Source: an uncultured Prevotellaceae bacterium
GTDB lineage: Bacteria > Bacteroidota > Bacteroidia > Bacteroidales > Muribaculaceae
Length of the DNA: 62,611 bases
Direction of reading: 5' to 3'
Assembly: GCA_947169265.1 (NCBI GenBank)
Contig: CAMVPC010000021.1
Span: forward strand, 1-62,611
Part shown: piece by piece, positions 1 through 9,053 of the stretch
How positions within the stretch are numbered: the first letter of the stretch is position 1
How the letters are laid out: each line of letters starts with the position of its first letter
The notes under the pieces: model-generated
What the model was told of the DNA's origin: nothing
Databases searched by the model: none
What the model saw: the letters and a program-made list of their open reading frames with translations, nothing else
Position numbers and translations under genes: made by a program

Positions 1-46
1 GCTCTACTTTTTTATATCGACTGGCTTATATATCCCGATTTTTATC

Positions 47-54
47 TAAATTTG
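47..54 (+). promoter_or_regulatory. typA promoter, -7 element
   Basis: TAAATTTG followed by C matches the Bacteroidetes -7 consensus TAnnTTTG and lies 45 bases before the typA ATG, giving a leader of roughly 40 bases. No exact TTTG is seen at the -33 spacing (CTGG at 21-24), so the upstream half is weak. Confidence 0.6.
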
Positions 55-99
55 CAGGTTAATTAGCTAACGTAAAAGAAATAAACACTTAATATAGAT

Positions 100-1902
100 A
101 TGCAGAACATAAGGAATGTGGCCATTATAGCCCACGTGGATCACGGAAAGACCACGCTCGTCGACAAAATGCTGGCAGCCGGAAACCTCTTTAGGGACAA
201 CCAGGCCATGGGGACCCAAATCCTCGACAGCAACGACTTGGAGCGCGAACGCGGCATCACCATCTTGTCGAAGAACGTGTCAATCAACTACAAAGGTGTA
301 AAAATCAACATCATCGACACTCCGGGGCACAGCGACTTCGGCGGCGAGGTGGAACGCGTGCTCAACATGGCCGACGGTTGCCTGTTGCTCGTCGACGCCT
401 TTGAGGGTCCTATGCCACAAACGCGCTTCGTGCTGCAAAAGGCCATCCAAATAGGCCTCAAGCCCATTGTGGTCATCAACAAGGTAGACAAGCCCAACTG
501 CCGCCCCGACGAAGTGCAGGAGGCGGTGTTCGAGCTCATGTGCAACCTCGACGCCACCGAAGACCAGCTCGACTTTCCCACCGTGTTCGGCTCGGCTAAG
601 GAAGGGTGGATGAGCAACGACTGGCACACGCCCACGAGCGACATCACCGCGGCACTCGACGCCATCGTTGAGCACATCCCGGCACCCGAAGCCATCGAGG
701 GCGACGCGCAAATGCTCATCACCTCGCTCGACTACAACACCTACGTGGGACGTATCGCCGTGGGGCGCGTGCACCGCGGCGTGCTGCGCGACGGCATGGA
801 CGTGGGGCTGTGCAAGAAAGACGGCACCGTCGTCAAGCAACGCGTCAAGGAGTTGCGCACCTTCGAGGGCATGGGACAAACCCATGTCGAGAGTGTGGCC
901 AGCGGCGACATTTGCGCCATCGTGGGCCTCGACGGCTTTGAGATTGGCGACACCATCACCACGCTCGACAACCCCGAGGCGTTGCCCCGCATCGCTATCG
1001 ACGAGCCCACCATGTCGATGCGCTTCACCATCAACGACTCGCCTTTCTTCGGCAAGGACGGCAAGTACGTCACCTCGCGCCACATCCACGACCGCCTCAT
1101 GCACGAGCTCGATAAGAACCTGGCGCTGCGCGTCGAGCGCACCGACAGCGATGACGCCTGGAACGTCTTTGGGCGCGGTGTGCTCCACCTGAGTGTCCTC
1201 ATCGAGGAAATGAGGCGCGAAGGCTACGAGTTGCAAGTGGGCCAACCGCAGGTCATCATCAAGGAGATTGACGGTGTCAAGTGCGAGCCTTTCGAAACGC
1301 TTACCATCAACGTGCCCGAGGAATATTCCAGCAAGATGATTGACATGGTCACGCGACGCAAGGGCGAAATGGTGACGATGGAAACACAAAACGACCGCAT
1401 CTACCTCGAGTTCAAGATACCCTCACGAGGCATCATAGGCTTGCGCACCAACGTGCTCACCGCCAGTGCCGGAGAAGCCATCATGGCCCACCGCTTCCTC
1501 GACTATGAGCCGTGGAAGGGCGACATCACGCGGCGCATCAACGGCTCAATTATCGCCATGGAGGCCGGCACGGCGTTCGCTTATGCAATCGACAAGTTGC
1601 AAGACCGCGGCAAGTTCTTCATTTTCCCGCAAGAGGAAGTGTATGCCGGCCAGGTCGTGGGCGAGCACACCAAGGAAAAAGACCTCGTGGTCAACGTCAC
1701 CAAGAACAAGAAACTCACCAACATGCGCGCCAGCGGCGCCGATGACAAGGTGAGAATCGTCCCGCCCATCGTGTTCTCGCTCGAGGAGGCGCTGGAATAT
1801 ATCAAGGCCGACGAATATGTCGAAATCACACCCAACCACCTGCGCATGCGCAAGATTATCCTTGACGAGAACGAGCGCAAGCACGCCGGCAAGGAAAGCT
1901 AA
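100..1902 (+). CDS. typA: ribosome-associated GTPase TypA/BipA
   Basis: A translational GTPase of the EF-G/LepA class that binds the 70S ribosome and assists subunit assembly and stress or cold adaptation. All G motifs are visible: AHVDHGKTT (residues 11-19), RGIT (51-54), DTPGH (73-77) and NKVD (127-130). After the G domain come the beta-barrel and the EF-G-like domains, then the BipA-specific C-terminus, with the expected total of 600 residues. The ATG at 100 directly precedes the conserved N-terminus and follows an A-rich leader. It is the first gene of a plus-strand run with an 18-base gap to the glycosyltransferase. Identification is firm from motif content and full length. Confidence 0.97.
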   Translation: MQNIRNVAIIAHVDHGKTTLVDKMLAAGNLFRDNQAMGTQILDSNDLERERGITILSKNVSINYKGVKINIIDTPGHSDFGGEVERVLNMADGCLLLVDAFEGPMPQTRFVLQKAIQIGLKPIVVINKVDKPNCRPDEVQEAVFELMCNLDATEDQLDFPTVFGSAKEGWMSNDWHTPTSDITAALDAIVEHIPAPEAIEGDAQMLITSLDYNTYVGRIAVGRVHRGVLRDGMDVGLCKKDGTVVKQRVKELRTFEGMGQTHVESVASGDICAIVGLDGFEIGDTITTLDNPEALPRIAIDEPTMSMRFTINDSPFFGKDGKYVTSRHIHDRLMHELDKNLALRVERTDSDDAWNVFGRGVLHLSVLIEEMRREGYELQVGQPQVIIKEIDGVKCEPFETLTINVPEEYSSKMIDMVTRRKGEMVTMETQNDRIYLEFKIPSRGIIGLRTNVLTASAGEAIMAHRFLDYEPWKGDITRRINGSIIAMEAGTAFAYAIDKLQDRGKFFIFPQEEVYAGQVVGEHTKEKDLVVNVTKNKKLTNMRASGADDKVRIVPPIVFSLEEALEYIKADEYVEITPNHLRMRKIILDENERKHAGKES

Positions 1903-1920
1903 TTCACCCCACCCCATCCC

Positions 1921-2895
1921 ATGGCCGAAAAAGAGCACAATCTTCCCATCCTCGCCATTGTGGTACCATGCTACAACGAGCAAGAGGTCTTGCCATCGAC
2001 CAACGAGCGCCTCGCCGCGTTATTGGCACGCATGGTCGACGACGGCACGGTATCGCCCTTGAGCCGACTCGTCTATGTCGACGACGGATCGCGCGACACC
2101 ACTTGGCGGCTTATCGAAAGCTATTGCCGCGACAACAGCCTCGTGAGCGGCCTGAAAATGGCCGGAAACCGCGGCCACCAAAATGCGCTCATGGCCGGTA
2201 TCGACACCGCGCGCGACAAGCTCAAGGCGAGTGCTATCGTCACCATCGACGCCGACCTCCAGGACGACCCCGAGGCCATCGTCGAGATGACCACGCTCTT
2301 CAACGATGGCGCCGACATCGTGATGGGCGTGAGGCGCGACCGCTCGAAGGACTCGTGGTTCAAGCGCACCACGGCGCAAGGCTTCTACCGCCTAATGCAG
2401 CGCATGGGCGTCGACGTGACCTACAACCATGCCGACTATCGCCTGATTAGCCGCCGCGTGGCCTTCGCCATGAAACGCTATCCCGAGCGCAACTTGTTCT
2501 TGCGCGGCGTCATCAAGTCGATAGGCTTCAACCAAAAAAGCGTGTTCTACGACCGCACCGAGCGACTCGCCGGCGAGAGCAAATACCCGCTGGGCAAGAT
2601 GATTAACTTCGCCATCGACGGCATCACCTCGTTCAGTGTCAAGCCCGTGAGACTCGTGTTCACCATGGGCGTCATCTTCATGATTATCGCCCTGGGTATC
2701 CTGGCCTATGTGTTGCACGCCAAGTTTACCGGCCACGCCGTGAGCGGTTGGGCCTCGATGATGCTCTCGCTGTGGTTTGTGGGCGGTTGCGTGCTGCTGG
2801 CCCTGGGCGTGGTGGGCGAATACATCGCCAAGATTTACATCGAAGTAAAGGGACGCCCACGCTACCACATCGACCAGTGGATTCATAACCCATAA
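1921..2895 (+). CDS. membrane-anchored family 2 glycosyltransferase (GtrB/DPM1-like)
   Basis: Predicted to transfer a sugar from a nucleotide donor to polyprenyl phosphate at the cytoplasmic face of the inner membrane. The GT-A core shows VDDGS (residues 53-57) and the metal-binding DAD (110-112) within IDADLQDDP. Two hydrophobic segments near residues 243-265 and 278-300 form the C-terminal anchor typical of GtrB/ArnC/DPM1 proteins. At 324 residues it has normal length. It sits 18 bases after typA and 16 before the propeller lipoprotein, so co-transcription is likely. The exact sugar cannot be read from sequence; glucosyl, mannosyl or aminoarabinosyl transfer are all possible. Confidence 0.85.
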   Translation: MAEKEHNLPILAIVVPCYNEQEVLPSTNERLAALLARMVDDGTVSPLSRLVYVDDGSRDTTWRLIESYCRDNSLVSGLKMAGNRGHQNALMAGIDTARDKLKASAIVTIDADLQDDPEAIVEMTTLFNDGADIVMGVRRDRSKDSWFKRTTAQGFYRLMQRMGVDVTYNHADYRLISRRVAFAMKRYPERNLFLRGVIKSIGFNQKSVFYDRTERLAGESKYPLGKMINFAIDGITSFSVKPVRLVFTMGVIFMIIALGILAYVLHAKFTGHAVSGWASMMLSLWFVGGCVLLALGVVGEYIAKIYIEVKGRPRYHIDQWIHNP

Positions 2896-2911
2896 CCATA
2901 CCCCCACTACG

Positions 2912-4483
2912 ATGAAAAAACTACACTCCCTCTCACTCGCGTTACTGGCTCTCGCGGCCTGCACAGGAAGTGGCAACGGCGACAGCAATGGCGACAATAG
3001 CGCCAACGACTCGACTGCCATCATGCGCGAAGACCACGAGCTGTTGCCCGACACGGCCTTTGCCTCGGCCGCCACGGTGAGCTACAACGTGGAACTGTGC
3101 GACAGCACCGACGGCACAATCGTCGACGTGCAGAACCCTTACGACACCGTCCCGGGCTGGTTCACCTTCAGGGGCAGCTCGCGTCGCGACGTGCCACAGG
3201 CCGGCAAGGTGAGCGGCACTCCCACCACGATTGTCGAGGACTGGAAGTTTGTCACCCATTTCGACAACACCGAGACGAAACTCGGTGTGTGGGGCGGCGG
3301 CACCGGTTGGACCGGCCAACCGCTCTACGTCAATTGGGGTGACGACGGCGCAGCGCGCGTCATAGCACACGCCCAAGGGCTCACGGCCGACTTCGGCAAG
3401 GAGGAAATCATGGTGGGCTCGTTGTGCGGAAAGGTTTATTTCCTCAACTTCGAAAACGGAAAAATCTCACGCGAACCCATCGACGTGGGGAACCCCATCA
3501 AGGGCACCATCTCGCTCGACCCCGACCGCACCAGCCTCTACGTGGGACAAGGCGTACCGGCACGGGAACCGTTTGGCCACATGGCTATCGACCTCGACGA
3601 GCACAAGGTGAATTTCTTCTTCGGGCGCGACCCCAAGGCGAAACGCAACTGGGGAGCTTACGACTCGTCGCCGGCGGTGGCAGGCGATTTCCTGTTCTGG
3701 CCCGGCGAGAACGGCACCTTGTATAAATATCGCCGCCTGAGACACGGCAACCTCAAGTTGCACTCAGCCATGCGCTACACCATAGGCGGCGTGGCCCCGG
3801 GTGCCGAGAGTAGCCTGTGTATCTACAAGAACTATGGCTACTTTGGCGACAATCATGGCCATGTGCTGTGCGTGAACTTGTGCACGATGAAACCCGTGTG
3901 GCACTACGACAACCACGACGACATCGACGCCACCGTGGTGCTGCAGGTTGAGAACGGCACTCCCTTTATCTACGCCGGCTGCGAAGTGGACCGTCAGGGC
4001 GACTGCGGCTCCTGCCACCTCGTGAAACTCAACGGACTCAACGGCGAGCTTGCCTGGGAAAGGACCTTCGACTGCAAGAAACTCAACCTGGGCGGCAAGC
4101 ACTTCGATGGAGGACTTTATTGCACGCCGCTACTCGGCCACGGCGACTGCGAAGGCATGCTCTTCGCCAACATCTGCCAGCGCGGCGAGAGTACGCGTGG
4201 CGAGTTCACGGCGTTGAGCACGGCCACGGGCGAAATCCTGTATGCCACGCCGCTCAAGTATTTCTCGTGGACCTCGCCCGTGCCTTACTACAACGAGAAT
4301 AAAGAACTGTTTGTGCTCACCGGTGACACGAGCGGCAACTTGTACCTCATCAAGGGCAAGACGGGCGAAATCATCACCACCATCCACGGCGGCAACAACT
4401 TCGAGTCGTCGCCCGTCGCCGTGGGCAACCACGCCGTGGTGGGCTCGCGCGGACAAGAGATTTACCGTTTCACCATCAAGTAG
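2912..4483 (+). CDS. PQQ-like beta-propeller lipoprotein
   Basis: An exported lipoprotein: an N-terminal hydrophobic segment ends in the lipobox LAAC with Cys17 as the lipid site, followed by an Asp/Ser/Asn-rich linker that often marks outer-membrane or surface lipoproteins in Bacteroidetes. The rest is rich in repeated blades with GxLY/GxVYxL turns (for example GTLYKYR, GKVYFLNFENGK, GNLYLIKGKTGE), characteristic of PQQ-type propellers. No tungsten- or methanol-dehydrogenase active-site motifs are evident, so it is more likely a scaffold or binding propeller (BamB- or YncE-like) than an enzyme. It lies between the glycosyltransferase and the SUI1 gene in a tight plus-strand run. Its specific role is unknown. 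Confidence 0.75.
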   Translation: MKKLHSLSLALLALAACTGSGNGDSNGDNSANDSTAIMREDHELLPDTAFASAATVSYNVELCDSTDGTIVDVQNPYDTVPGWFTFRGSSRRDVPQAGKVSGTPTTIVEDWKFVTHFDNTETKLGVWGGGTGWTGQPLYVNWGDDGAARVIAHAQGLTADFGKEEIMVGSLCGKVYFLNFENGKISREPIDVGNPIKGTISLDPDRTSLYVGQGVPAREPFGHMAIDLDEHKVNFFFGRDPKAKRNWGAYDSSPAVAGDFLFWPGENGTLYKYRRLRHGNLKLHSAMRYTIGGVAPGAESSLCIYKNYGYFGDNHGHVLCVNLCTMKPVWHYDNHDDIDATVVLQVENGTPFIYAGCEVDRQGDCGSCHLVKLNGLNGELAWERTFDCKKLNLGGKHFDGGLYCTPLLGHGDCEGMLFANICQRGESTRGEFTALSTATGEILYATPLKYFSWTSPVPYYNENKELFVLTGDTSGNLYLIKGKTGEIITTIHGGNNFESSPVAVGNHAVVGSRGQEIYRFTIK

Positions 4484-4495
4484 CAACCGTCAATC

Positions 4496-4840
4496 ATGGC
4501 ACAAGACTGGAAACAACTATTAGGCGAAGCTTTTAATGTGGATAAGCCGGCCGATGACACCCCGACGGCCGACCCCACGCCCACCACACCCCTCGAGCAA
4601 CAAGGCAAGCAACGCCTTGATATCGTGCTTGACCGCAAGGGACGCAAGGGAAAAACAGCCACAATAATCGTCGGGTGGGCTCTCGACGACGAAAACCTCG
4701 CCACGGTGGCCGCCCAGCTGAAACGGCACTGCGGCGTGGGCGGCAGCTGCCGCGATGGCGAAATTCTGCTTCAGGGCGACCAACGCGAGCGCGTCCTCGC
4801 GTGGCTCACCGCGCAAGGCTACAAAGCGCGCGTCATTTAA
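4496..4840 (+). CDS. SUI1/eIF1-like translation factor (YciH family)
   Basis: A 114-residue protein with a low-complexity Pro/Thr/Asp N-terminal arm (about residues 18-36) and a C-terminal SUI1 fold. The hallmark stretch LDRKGRKGKTATII is followed by the later GVGGSCRDGEILLQGDQ motif, matching the eIF1/YciH core. In E. coli YciH acts as a stress-linked initiation fidelity factor; the same role here is inferred from family only. It starts 12 bases after the propeller gene and is followed by the DJ-1 gene 41 bases later. Confidence 0.88.
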   Translation: MAQDWKQLLGEAFNVDKPADDTPTADPTPTTPLEQQGKQRLDIVLDRKGRKGKTATIIVGWALDDENLATVAAQLKRHCGVGGSCRDGEILLQGDQRERVLAWLTAQGYKARVI

Positions 4841-4881
4841 GCTATCTTCACACTTTAACCACAATAAACCAACGAATCGCA

Positions 4882-5433
4882 ATGAAAACAAGCTACCTTT
4901 TCCTCGCCGACGGATTTGAAGAAATCGAGGCTCTCGCCACCGTAGACGTGCTGCGGCGCGCCGGCATGGCGGTGAGAACCATGTCAATCAACGCTAACAA
5001 CAGGCTGGCCACAGGTGCGCACGGAGTAACCGTCACCGCCGACCTCGCGCTCGACACGGCGCTGCTCGACGACGCTCAATGGCTCATACTGCCCGGCGGC
5101 ATGCCCGGCGCCTCAAACCTCGCCGCCTGCCAGCCACTCACCACGGCCCTGCTCGCCCACCATGAGAAGGAGGCTCCCATCGCCGCCATCTGCGCCTCGC
5201 CATCGATAGTGCTCGCGCCGCTGGGAATGCTTGACGGACGCGACGCTGTGTGCTACCCCGGCATGGAGAATCACAATTGCGGCGCACGTTGGGCCGATGC
5301 CATGGTAGCCCACGACGGCCACATCATCACCGGTCGCGGACCGGCCGCCGCCACCCACTTCGCGCTGGCCATCGTAACGGCCACGCTGGGCGACGACACA
5401 GCCCACGAAGTGGCAGCCGGCATGCTCCTGTGA
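4882..5433 (+). CDS. DJ-1/PfpI family protein
   Basis: I chose the ATG at 4882 (protein MKTSYLFLADGFEE) because an upstream in-frame extension would overlap the SUI1 gene and is not DJ-1-like. The 183-residue product has the DJ-1 signature: Glu14 in GFEEIEA and the reactive Cys104 in the nucleophile elbow AAICASPS, plus the PGGMPGA turn. Members act as glyoxalases/deglycases or redox-sensing chaperones; which activity applies here is not visible. It is the last gene of the plus-strand run, facing the LtaS-like gene with 27 bases between stops. Confidence 0.9.
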   Translation: MKTSYLFLADGFEEIEALATVDVLRRAGMAVRTMSINANNRLATGAHGVTVTADLALDTALLDDAQWLILPGGMPGASNLAACQPLTTALLAHHEKEAPIAAICASPSIVLAPLGMLDGRDAVCYPGMENHNCGARWADAMVAHDGHIITGRGPAAATHFALAIVTATLGDDTAHEVAAGMLL

Positions 5434-5460
5434 CCCGGCTTCCCCTCGCACCTACCGCGG

Positions 5461-7269
5461 CTACTTTGATTCATTGAAATGGCGCGAGGTGATGAGCAGT
5501 TCGCTCACGCGCCATGCTTGTTGTTGCCGCCCGCTCAGCGACGACGCTCCGGCCATTTCGCCCGGCGCCGTGGCCGCCGAGGTGATATTGTAACGCAGCA
5601 AACTGTAGCCCAAGCCTTTCCACGGTTGGCTATTACCGCCCATGATGTCAAGCAAGGTGGGATAGATGTCGATTTGTCCCACAGGGCCTTCGATGCGCCG
5701 TCCATTGCCTGTTGCCACGGCAAGGAACACGCAGTTGTCACCCTCAGCATCGAGCGACGGCCGTCCGCGCGGGTCGTCATCGACGAGTTCGTTATGGTCG
5801 CTGGCGATGATCAGCACACTATTTTCCAGGATGCCCTCGCGATCGAGGCGGTCGAGCAGAATCCCCAACTCGCAGTCGAAGATGACCACGCGGTCGAGGT
5901 AGTTGCGCACCGCCTCGGTATATTCATGCGACTTTGTCACCCATGTGGGCGACGTGGTGGGCGCGGCGTAAGGCTGGTGCATGCCGGCGGTGGCGATGAA
6001 CATCGCAAATGGTTGCCGCTCGCGCGACATCAGGTCGCCGGCCTCTTCGAGCAGGGCTTTGTCGAGCACATATCCGTTATTTTCCAGACGCTCCGTGAGG
6101 TCATCCTTGCCGTGGAAGGCCTTGTAGCCGTAGCCTTGCGACATGGCGGTCACGTTCCACAGTCCCGGCTCGTCGCAGCACACATATTGCGTGCTGTATT
6201 CCCCGGGCAACGACTTCACGAATGAGGGGAAACTATCTTCGCCGTAGCGCATGGCCACCGTGGTGGTGGTGAGCGGGAGCAACCCTGTGTGATACATGAA
6301 AATACCGTCACTGGAGCGTCCGTTCTTGACCTGCGATTTCATGCGCAGGGTCACGAGCGAGGCATCGTCGGCACACAACCGGTTGAGCGTGGGAGTCACT
6401 TCACGCCCATCGACACGCAGGTCGATAACCCATGAGTTGAGCGATTCCACCACAATGAAAATCAAGTTTTTTCCCGTTCCTTGAGCATAGCTGTTGTCGC
6501 TATATATGGGTTGCTGCGCCAAAAATTGCTCTACTTCCACGCATTCGGCCTCACTCAAATGGTGGGTGCTGAAGATAGACGTGGTGGCGCAGTAGGCCGC
6601 ATAAGGCACGAAGCCGTTGAGCTTGTAGTAATTGCTCGTGCGCGTCCACACCACGCAATAGCTGTCGTGAAGGTGCGACGTGTAACTGCTCGCCTCGTCG
6701 TCGGTGCTATAATAGTAAATGTCAACGCCGGTGCGCAACATCACAAACGACAAGAGCATGGCCAATCCCCACCACAGGCGCCGCTTGCCTTTCGTAGCCG
6801 CCTGTGCCACACCCCGTTTCAATTTCCACTGGTAAAGCGCCCACAGGGCCACCGGAGGAATGATAACCTTGAGAAATCCCCAGCGCCACGAGCCCTTGAC
6901 ACTCTCCCACAGCACGTCGCCCACGTTTTGTACGAGCAGAAACGAGGAAAACGGCATGAGGTCGCGATAAGTGGGATGATACAACAATTGTGCCAAGCAC
7001 CACACGGTGAGCAACCAAATCACTATCCATTGCGTCCAACGCCAGCGCGCAGGCAATAACGCCAGCGGCAAAAGCAGCACGGTGGCATCGGCCAGGTGGT
7101 TGACAAGGTGGAGCACGACCTGTGTGGCCGTGAGCTGCTCCATGTAGTGAGGATTGAGGTTACGACCTATGTAGTTGTCCACGACGAGAAGCTGCACAAT
7201 GATGCACAGGGCGGCCAAAACGAAAAACGTGGCCAGCGGCGACAATTTCTTTAACGCGGGCAACTTCAT
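5461..7269 (-). CDS. LtaS-like sulfatase-fold membrane transferase
   Basis: An inner-membrane protein with about five hydrophobic helices in the first ~210 residues and a large extracytoplasmic alkaline-phosphatase/sulfatase domain. Seen in the domain are the metal-binding VVESLNSW block, the NGRSSDG block placed where LtaS-type enzymes carry their Ser/Thr nucleophile, and a C-terminal ASDHNE metal site. Gram-positive homologues polymerise lipoteichoic acid; Gram-negative relatives such as OpgB and EptA transfer phosphoglycerol or phosphoethanolamine. For this host, periplasmic modification of glycans or lipids is the likely job, but the substrate is unknown. It begins 3 bases after the dnaB stop, so the two are probably co-transcribed. 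Confidence 0.82.
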   Translation of the reverse strand: MKLPALKKLSPLATFFVLAALCIIVQLLVVDNYIGRNLNPHYMEQLTATQVVLHLVNHLADATVLLLPLALLPARWRWTQWIVIWLLTVWCLAQLLYHPTYRDLMPFSSFLLVQNVGDVLWESVKGSWRWGFLKVIIPPVALWALYQWKLKRGVAQAATKGKRRLWWGLAMLLSFVMLRTGVDIYYYSTDDEASSYTSHLHDSYCVVWTRTSNYYKLNGFVPYAAYCATTSIFSTHHLSEAECVEVEQFLAQQPIYSDNSYAQGTGKNLIFIVVESLNSWVIDLRVDGREVTPTLNRLCADDASLVTLRMKSQVKNGRSSDGIFMYHTGLLPLTTTTVAMRYGEDSFPSFVKSLPGEYSTQYVCCDEPGLWNVTAMSQGYGYKAFHGKDDLTERLENNGYVLDKALLEEAGDLMSRERQPFAMFIATAGMHQPYAAPTTSPTWVTKSHEYTEAVRNYLDRVVIFDCELGILLDRLDREGILENSVLIIASDHNELVDDDPRGRPSLDAEGDNCVFLAVATGNGRRIEGPVGQIDIYPTLLDIMGGNSQPWKGLGYSLLRYNITSAATAPGEMAGASSLSGRQQQAWRVSELLITSRHFNESK

Positions 7270-7272
7270 GGT

Positions 7273-8838
7273 TTAGAATGGAGGTGCATCTTCGTTGCTG
7301 TCGCGCATGAAATTGACATTAACCACCTCGGGCGGGGGCGCCATGGGTTGCGCAGCTGTGTCAGCGCTGTTCATACGCGATTCCACGGTACTTTCCTGCA
7401 CAGTGAAGTCGGTGTCCCAGTTGTCGAAACGGGCATATTTCGAGATAAAACGCATCTTCACGTCGCCCACGCTACCGCTACGGTGCTTGGCGATGATAAA
7501 CTCGGCCAAGCCGCGGATGTCGTTACCCTCGGCATCCTCGGTCGACTTGGTGTAATACTCGGGACGGTGGATAAAGCACACGATATCGGCATCCTGCTCA
7601 ATGGCGCCGCTCTCGCGAAGGTCGCTCAACTGCGGGCGCTTGCCGCGCTTGTCGTCGCTGCCACGCTGCTCCACACTACGGTTGAGCTGCGACAAAGCTA
7701 TGATGGGGATATTCAGTTCCTTGGCCAGTTGCTTGAGCGAGCGCGAGATGGTGCTCACCTCCTGCTCGCGGCTGCCAAACTTCATGCCGGTGGCATTCAT
7801 CAACTGCAGGTAGTCGATGATGATGATTTTCACTTCGCGCTCGCGCACGAGTCGGCGCGCCTTGGTGCGAAGCTCGAAGATGGAGAGCGAAGGCGTGTCG
7901 TCGACATAGATGGGCGACGAATACAGGTTGCGCACACGCGTCATGAGCTTGTCCCACTCCATTTGCGACAACTGGCCGCTCTTGATAGCCTCACCGGGCA
8001 GCTCACACACGTTGCTTATCAAGCGGTTCACCAGCTGCAGGTTCGACATCTCGAGCGAGAACACGGCCACCGGCGTGTTGTAGTCAACAGCCATATTCTT
8101 GGCCATCGACAGCACGAAGGCCGTCTTACCCATGGCAGGACGGGCCGCGATAATTATCAGGTCGCTATTTTGCCACCCGCTCGTGATTTTGTCAAGCTCC
8201 TTATAGCCAGACGGTAAGCCGCTCAAGCCGCTATCGCGTTTCGACGCGTCCTCAATCTTTTGGATAGCCTCGGCGATAACGCTGTCGATTTGCACCACAT
8301 CGCGTTTCATCGTGTTTTTCGACAACTCGAAGAGCTTGGCCTCGGCCTCCTGCATGAGGTCGTACACATCGATGCCATCGTCGAAGGCCAGCGTGGAGAT
8401 TCCGCTCGAGAAGCTAATCAATTCACGCGCGAGATATTTTTGGGCCACAATGCGCGCGTGGTACTCAATATTGGCGGCGCTCGCCACGCGGCCCGTGAGC
8501 TCGCTGATGCGCACGGCACCGCCCGCCATCTCGAGGTCACCATTGTTGCGCAGCTGCTCGGTGACGGTGAGCATGTCGATGGGACGCTGCATCGAACCCA
8601 ACTCAACGATGGCCTCATAGATTTTTTGGTTGGCAGGCTCGTAGAAACACTCGGGCTTGAGCAGATCGCTCACCACGCTGTAAGCGTCTTTCTCAAGCAT
8701 GAGGGCACCAAGCACGGCGTCCTCTATCTCGGGCACATGGGGTTGCAGCTTGCCAAATTCATTGACCACCTGCGGCTCGTGCTGCGGAGCGCGCCGCTGC
8801 TGCCTGTTAGGGCTATTTTTTCCGGTTTCAAATTCCAT
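7273..8838 (-). CDS. dnaB: replicative DNA helicase DnaB
   Basis: The ring-shaped 5'-3' helicase that unwinds the replication fork and recruits primase. The N-terminal helical DnaB_N domain is recognisable (PEIEDAVLGALMLEKDA), followed by the linker and RecA-like motor with Walker A ARPAMGKTAF and the motif IIIIDYLQLM, then EQEVSTISRSLKQLAKEL and AEFIIAKHRSGSVG. The length of 521 residues fits chromosomal bacterial DnaB, with an extra acidic/Pro-rich tail ending in APPF. The ATG at 8838 is preceded by an 87-base leader from a TAATTTTG element. No intein interrupts the motor motifs. Confidence 0.97.
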   Translation of the reverse strand: MEFETGKNSPNRQQRRAPQHEPQVVNEFGKLQPHVPEIEDAVLGALMLEKDAYSVVSDLLKPECFYEPANQKIYEAIVELGSMQRPIDMLTVTEQLRNNGDLEMAGGAVRISELTGRVASAANIEYHARIVAQKYLARELISFSSGISTLAFDDGIDVYDLMQEAEAKLFELSKNTMKRDVVQIDSVIAEAIQKIEDASKRDSGLSGLPSGYKELDKITSGWQNSDLIIIAARPAMGKTAFVLSMAKNMAVDYNTPVAVFSLEMSNLQLVNRLISNVCELPGEAIKSGQLSQMEWDKLMTRVRNLYSSPIYVDDTPSLSIFELRTKARRLVREREVKIIIIDYLQLMNATGMKFGSREQEVSTISRSLKQLAKELNIPIIALSQLNRSVEQRGSDDKRGKRPQLSDLRESGAIEQDADIVCFIHRPEYYTKSTEDAEGNDIRGLAEFIIAKHRSGSVGDVKMRFISKYARFDNWDTDFTVQESTVESRMNSADTAAQPMAPPPEVVNVNFMRDSNEDAPPF

Positions 8839-8849
8839 ATATATTTATT

Positions 8850-8877
8850 GAGTAAACGAGTCGACGAGTAAACGAGT
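8850..8877. repeat. 12-bp direct repeat in the dnaB leader
   Basis: GAGTAAACGAGT occurs at 8850-8861 and 8866-8877, four bases apart. It lies between the dnaB -7 element and start codon, hence within the untranslated leader. Function unknown. Confidence 0.6.
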
Positions 8878-8924
8878 TGGCGTCGACTGGTGCCTAACAC
8901 CTCGCATCGTCATTTTTGCGAGCA

Positions 8925-8932
8925 CAAAATTA
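8925..8932 (-). promoter_or_regulatory. dnaB promoter, -7 element
   Basis: On the minus strand TAATTTTG reads from 8932 to 8925, an exact TAnnTTTG match about 87 bases before the dnaB ATG. An ATTG near 8953-8956 sits at the expected -33 distance. The rest of the 8839-9053 gap is AT-rich with no gene visible. Confidence 0.55.
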
Positions 8933-9053
8933 CGCATACCTTATCATATATGCAATTATCCACCACCCTAACTTTTCACCATTTTATTCACACCTTTTTC
9001 ACACCAGAGTAACCAGTAGTTGCAGAATAATGCGCAAAAATCGCCACAAAATC

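Noticed and set aside
280-1389. Long minus-strand frames opposite typA, dnaB, gmd, speA and other genes
   Set aside because: All are shadows created by GC-rich third positions; none shows a family motif.
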